Assembly (NCBI RefSeq): GCF_003610535.1
Contig: NZ_RAPN01000001.1
Span: forward strand, 1,103,320-1,167,319
Direction of reading: 5' to 3'
Origin: Mangrovibacterium diazotrophicum
GTDB lineage: Bacteria; Bacteroidota; Bacteroidia; Bacteroidales; Prolixibacteraceae
Length of the DNA stretch: 64,000 nucleotides
Part shown: one piece after another, positions 61,281 to 64,000 of the stretch
Numbering within the stretch: the stretch's first letter is position 1
Layout of the letters: each line of letters starts with the position of its first letter
Notes under the pieces: model-generated
The model's database searches: none
Told to the model about the DNA's origin: nothing
What the model saw: the letters and a program-made list of their open reading frames with translations, nothing else
Made by a program: the position numbers and the translations under genes

Positions 61281-62555
61281 TTAGCTCAAGCCTGCTGTTT
61301 CAGCGGGCTTGTTTTGTAAAAACGGGAAGTCTTCTTCCGGCTCTCCGTCCAGCGCTTGCTGAATGAGCCGTTCGAATAACTGATTTTGGTAAGGCGAAAA
61401 AGTTCCTGTTTTCTTTTCAATCAAATCGAAACTGATCGGGGAACGACGATCAAAGGCCTCGACATACTCCGGACTGAAAAAGCGACTGTTCGCCTGAACC
61501 GCTTCAACCAAAAACAGCTCAATGCTCTTTTGCATCAACGACTGAAAAACAGGCACCTCGTCAGAATCCATTTCTTCAGCCTGCTGAATCACTCGCTGTC
61601 CCAGGTGAAAAGTTCGATTTAAAATCTGATCGAGCTGTTCTCCTTTTGCCGCAAACGCAAAAGCCGTCCAAACACGTTCGTTCACATCATCGCTTAAATC
61701 CTGGAAATCATCCAACAGCTGCAAGTATGCACCATAAGCATACAAAAACGCTTCTTTCTCCCGGCTTAAATTACCGGCCAACAAGTAACCATCAGCTACA
61801 ACCGAGGTTCCGCCTTTATGAATGCAAATTGCCAAACGCTGCTCAAAATTCAATTCTTTAACACCTTCAATCAAGCAAACGCTCTCGGACTGAGCAGCAT
61901 GAATCTCCAATAAACTTTGGTACAAATTGGGATACAAATCCCGCGACCACTCGCCCTCAATCAGTTCAACCATCTCAAAGATTTTCTCTTCCTGACTATT
62001 CTGCGGAATTTCCGGTTCTCCTGCCAAGCGGTTGGCAAAACGATCGCCAAAAGCGAGCTTCTCCAAAGTAGAAATGCTGGCATCGTCCAGATAATTGTCG
62101 GTGTATGGATAGAGCATACTGTATGCAAAAATTGAAGCCGTTAGCTCAACCGGTTTTCCCAGCAACAACTGCAGACCATTTAGGATCCAAACATTTCGCA
62201 ATGCCTGGAAAATACTTTCGTGTGACAAAGTCGGATCATACTTTTTCGCCGCCTTCATAAACGTCCAAGTACTGCTGACCATTTTATCCGAAAGAATGGT
62301 CTCCACCTGTTCTTCAGAATAGTCCAACGTATAGCGAAAGAACGTCGTCAACTCATTCAACAATTCCGCCTTTTGTTTCCGGATTGCCTCCAATGAACCT
62401 CTTGCCTGCTTTGCTCTTGCCTTAATTTTTGCTGAAAATTGATCAAGCCGCTTTTCACGCAGCGACTGTTCCCGCAGAGAATAAACCGGTAAGTCTTCGG
62501 GGAATTCCAGACTTGCCTCTTTCCACCAGTTTAGCATTTGATCCGTCTTCATCAT
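61281..62555 (-). CDS. Class 1 isoprenoid-synthase-like protein
   Basis: A 424-residue all-helical protein with two acidic motifs placed as in class I terpenoid/prenyl synthases: YTDNYLDD (Asp153, Asp157, Asp158) on one helix and LDDFQDLSDD (Asp282, 283, 286, 289, 290) on another, with KGGTSVVADGYLLAG (247-261) between them. The second motif is a textbook DDxxD. It has no signal or membrane segment. This could be a diphosphate-binding enzyme, making or using prenyl diphosphates, but the first motif is not the strict DDxxD and overall similarity to known groups is not visible by eye. No terpene or carotenoid genes are near. The final codons carry the DPP4 terminator hairpin. Confidence 0.68.
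   Translation of the reverse strand: MMKTDQMLNWWKEASLEFPEDLPVYSLREQSLREKRLDQFSAKIKARAKQARGSLEAIRKQKAELLNELTTFFRYTLDYSEEQVETILSDKMVSSTWTFMKAAKKYDPTLSHESIFQALRNVWILNGLQLLLGKPVELTASIFAYSMLYPYTDNYLDDASISTLEKLAFGDRFANRLAGEPEIPQNSQEEKIFEMVELIEGEWSRDLYPNLYQSLLEIHAAQSESVCLIEGVKELNFEQRLAICIHKGGTSVVADGYLLAGNLSREKEAFLYAYGAYLQLLDDFQDLSDDVNERVWTAFAFAAKGEQLDQILNRTFHLGQRVIQQAEEMDSDEVPVFQSLMQKSIELFLVEAVQANSRFFSPEYVEAFDRRSPISFDLIEKKTGTFSPYQNQLFERLIQQALDGEPEEDFPFLQNKPAETAGLS
61288..61316 (+). terminator. DPP4 terminator inside the opposing coding end
   Basis: AAGCCTGCTG pairs with CAGCGGGCTT (one G-U pair) around a TTT loop, then GTTTTG. It lies in the last codons of the isoprenoid-synthase-like gene. Confidence 0.85.
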
Positions 62556-62729
62556 CGTATTCAGTTTTAGCCGTTTTGTTTTCTGATACCAAAGAGAATC
62601 AATTCAGTTTCAGCATCCTGCTAATTTCCGACGAACAATCGGGATTTATCGGTAAAAGACGACTTGAAAAAAATTAAATCAAAACGCCATAATTTTTTAA
62701 CGGACGATAGTACGGGGATAAAATTTTTC

Positions 62730-62737
62730 TATATTTG
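62730..62737 (+). promoter_or_regulatory. Candidate -7 element for tRNA-Leu
   Basis: TATATTTG fits TAnnTTTG, about 70 bases before the tRNA. No TTG at the right -33 spacing is seen. Confidence 0.55.
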
Positions 62738-62788
62738 CATCGCCTTTGAGGAAAACACCAACTCAAGGCGATGCGCCGAAAAGTCGGC
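62737..62788 (+). repeat. Two hairpins in the leader of tRNA-Leu
   Basis: First, GCATCGCC(T)TTGAG (62737-62750) and CTCAAGGCGATGC (62762-62774) pair in 13 positions with one bulged T around an 11-base loop, overlapping the end of the -7 element. Second, GCCGA (62775-62779) and TCGGC (62784-62788) pair across AAAG. Neither is followed by a T run, so they are not terminators. Confidence 0.5.
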
Positions 62789-62808
62789 AACAAGCATCAA
62801 AGTTTAAT

Positions 62809-62892
62809 GCCCAGATGGTGGAATTGGTAGACACGCTAGTTTCAGGGACTAGTGACCGCAAGGTTGTGCAAGTTCGAGTCTTGTTCTGGGTA
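62809..62892 (+). tRNA. tRNA-Leu (anticodon CAG)
   Basis: 84 bases with a long variable arm, as in Leu tRNAs. The acceptor arms GCCCAGA and TCTGGGT pair (one G-U), followed by A73. The D-arm is TGGTGGAATTGGTAGACA. The anticodon arm CTAGT-TTCAGGG-ACTAG reads CUG codons with CAG at positions 34-36. The T-arm has GTTCGAGTC. CCA is not encoded. It is a stand-alone gene with its own promoter element and terminator. Confidence 0.96.
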
Positions 62893-62893
62893 C

Positions 62894-62922
62894 AAAAAAG
62901 CCGCGAAATTCGCGGCTTTTTT
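62894..62922 (+). terminator. Terminator of tRNA-Leu
   Basis: AAAAAAGCCGCGAA and TTCGCGGCTTTTTT form an almost perfect hairpin immediately after the tRNA, followed by Ts. Confidence 0.93.
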
Positions 62923-62976
62923 CATTTTAGATTAGTTCTTCTCTGAATCCCCATCTACATTCGTTTCTACATTTTA

Positions 62977-64000
62977 TCAGTTTATTCCCCAATTTTCGTT
63001 CGGCTCGTCTCCCATCTCCAATATTATTTTTCCTCCTCCTGTCAGGCTTTCCTGCGAGATCCGCCAATCGGTTAGTTCAGCTCCATTGAAAGTGGCTGAC
63101 TGGATGTAACAGTTTTCGGGACTGTTGTTGATCGTTTCAATTTCAATCGTTTTTCCGGAATAGTACGCCGGGTTCAAATGAATGACAACCTTATCAAACA
63201 ACGGGCTACCCAACTCCAGTTGAGGGTCTGCCAGACAACCGCCATCCATCGAGAACAAACCGAGCTTCATTAACACAGACAACGACCCCATGAGCCCTTG
63301 ATCTTCATCGCCATTGTACCCACGCTCCGGACTCAGTCCTTCGTAAACTGTTTCAACCACTTTGCGCGACCAATACTGCGTTAGCCAAGGCTTGCCCAGG
63401 TAATTGAAGATGAACGCCGTTTGTATGGAAGGCTGGTTTCCGTAGTTGATTGGTACGCGGTTGTATTCAGGGTGGTGCTCCACATCGTGCGATGTACCGA
63501 TGGTGAAACCCTGTTTTTCAGCCAGCAGGAAAGATTCGTTCAACTTTGCAGACGCTTCTTCGTCTCCTCCCATTAGCTCCGCCAGACCTTTTAAATCATG
63601 GGGTACAAACCAGGTCGATTGCGCGCCATTTGACTCATTGAAGCCATGTTCGTGTTGGTGCGGGTCAAATCCGACAAACCATTTCCCATCGACATCTTTC
63701 GGACGCATCCAGCCACTGCCGCTATCATAAACGTTGCGATAATTCTTACTCCGCTTCATGAAATATTCGCAATCGCCTTCGTAACCGAGCTTGTGCGCAA
63801 GCTGCGCCAAAGCCCAATCCTGGTAAGCGTACTCCATTGTCAAACTGGCCCCCTCCTGATGCAAGCCAAATTCTCCTTCCGGGATCGGATACGGAACGTA
63901 ACCATTTTCAATGTAATATTTCAATCCGCCTCCGAGGCTTGTGTCGTGTTCGTAGCCGGCCTTCTCCATAATTCCGCCAGGCATGTGATCTTTCTTCAAT
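62977..64000 (-). CDS. Alpha-1,2-mannosidase-like GH92, C-terminal part
   Basis: The last 340 residues of a GH92-type protein whose start lies beyond the right edge. The recognised blocks are HQEGASLTMEYAYQDWALAQLAHKLG, GWMRPKDVDGKWFVGFDPHQHEHGFNESNGAQSTW, EHHPEYNRVPINYGNQPSIQTAFIFNYLGKPWLTQYWSRKVVETVY and the GYNGDEDQGLMGSLSVLMKLGLFSMDGG base motif. GH92 enzymes are calcium-dependent exo-mannosidases, common in glycan-using Bacteroidota. The usual length is about 750 residues, so the N-terminal half is missing here. Confidence 0.9.
   Translation of the reverse strand, partial: LKKDHMPGGIMEKAGYEHDTSLGGGLKYYIENGYVPYPIPEGEFGLHQEGASLTMEYAYQDWALAQLAHKLGYEGDCEYFMKRSKNYRNVYDSGSGWMRPKDVDGKWFVGFDPHQHEHGFNESNGAQSTWFVPHDLKGLAELMGGDEEASAKLNESFLLAEKQGFTIGTSHDVEHHPEYNRVPINYGNQPSIQTAFIFNYLGKPWLTQYWSRKVVETVYEGLSPERGYNGDEDQGLMGSLSVLMKLGLFSMDGGCLADPQLELGSPLFDKVVIHLNPAYYSGKTIEIETINNSPENCYIQSATFNGAELTDWRISQESLTGGGKIILEMGDEPNENWGIN

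Overview
The window reads as chromosomal DNA of a Bacteroidota bacterium, most likely class Bacteroidia and perhaps Marinilabiliales. The order is my inference from gene content and no search was run. The sequence evidence is: repeated -7 promoter elements of the form TAnnTTTG, in three places with a TTG 19-20 bases upstream; few Shine-Dalgarno sequences; a complete moxR-DUF58-batA-batB-batC-batD-batE cluster; a thrS-infC-rpmI-rplT operon; two DPP-type S9 peptidases; and GH92, GH94, sulfatase and MalQ carbohydrate genes. There is no phage, insertion sequence, integrase, CRISPR array or rRNA in it. One tRNA-Leu is present.

Layout. 1-9.4 kb holds household genes (a CBS protein, pdxJ, a hydrolase, malQ, a CvfB-like S1 protein, topB, a DUF212/PAP2 protein) and an aminotransferase. 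At 9.42-9.75 kb the aminotransferase is preceded by two tandem leader peptides rich in Ile, Leu and Val, each followed by an intrinsic terminator. This duplicated attenuator is the most striking regulatory structure here. 9.9-16 kb carries a PI-PLC-like lipoprotein, a diflavin reductase, a DPP5-like peptidase and a thioredoxin lipoprotein. 16-28.9 kb holds a GH94 cellobiose phosphorylase, an ECF sigma/anti-sigma/CpxP-like operon with downstream Spy-like and DUF2202 genes whose C-termini are Gly-, basic- and Cys-rich, a Na+/solute symporter, a thioesterase, a prohibitin, a nucleoside phosphorylase, a SirB1-like protein and truA. 29-38 kb is the bat cluster, interrupted between moxR and the DUF58 gene by a four-helix-bundle gene flanked by inverted repeats. 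38-46 kb carries fabI, a sulfatase, indolepyruvate oxidoreductase (iorAB), a second symporter and a second ECF sigma factor with a membrane partner. 46-57.4 kb holds mutS2, a response regulator with an AGCS transporter, a PspC protein, tex and thrS-infC-rpmI-rplT, in which infC appears to start at ATC. 57.8-64 kb carries an outer-membrane-type protein, DPP4, a class-1 isoprenoid-synthase-like protein, tRNA-Leu(CAG) and the C-terminal part of a GH92 mannosidase.

How the genes work together. Peptidases (DPP4, DPP5), the AGCS carrier and IorAB suggest use of peptides and amino acids. GH92, the sulfatase, GH94 and MalQ suggest glycan use. The bat cluster and the sigma/CpxP module are envelope functions. 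Many genes end in clear intrinsic terminators, and in two convergent pairs (PspC/tex, DPP4/isoprenoid gene) the hairpin lies in the 3' coding end of the opposing gene.
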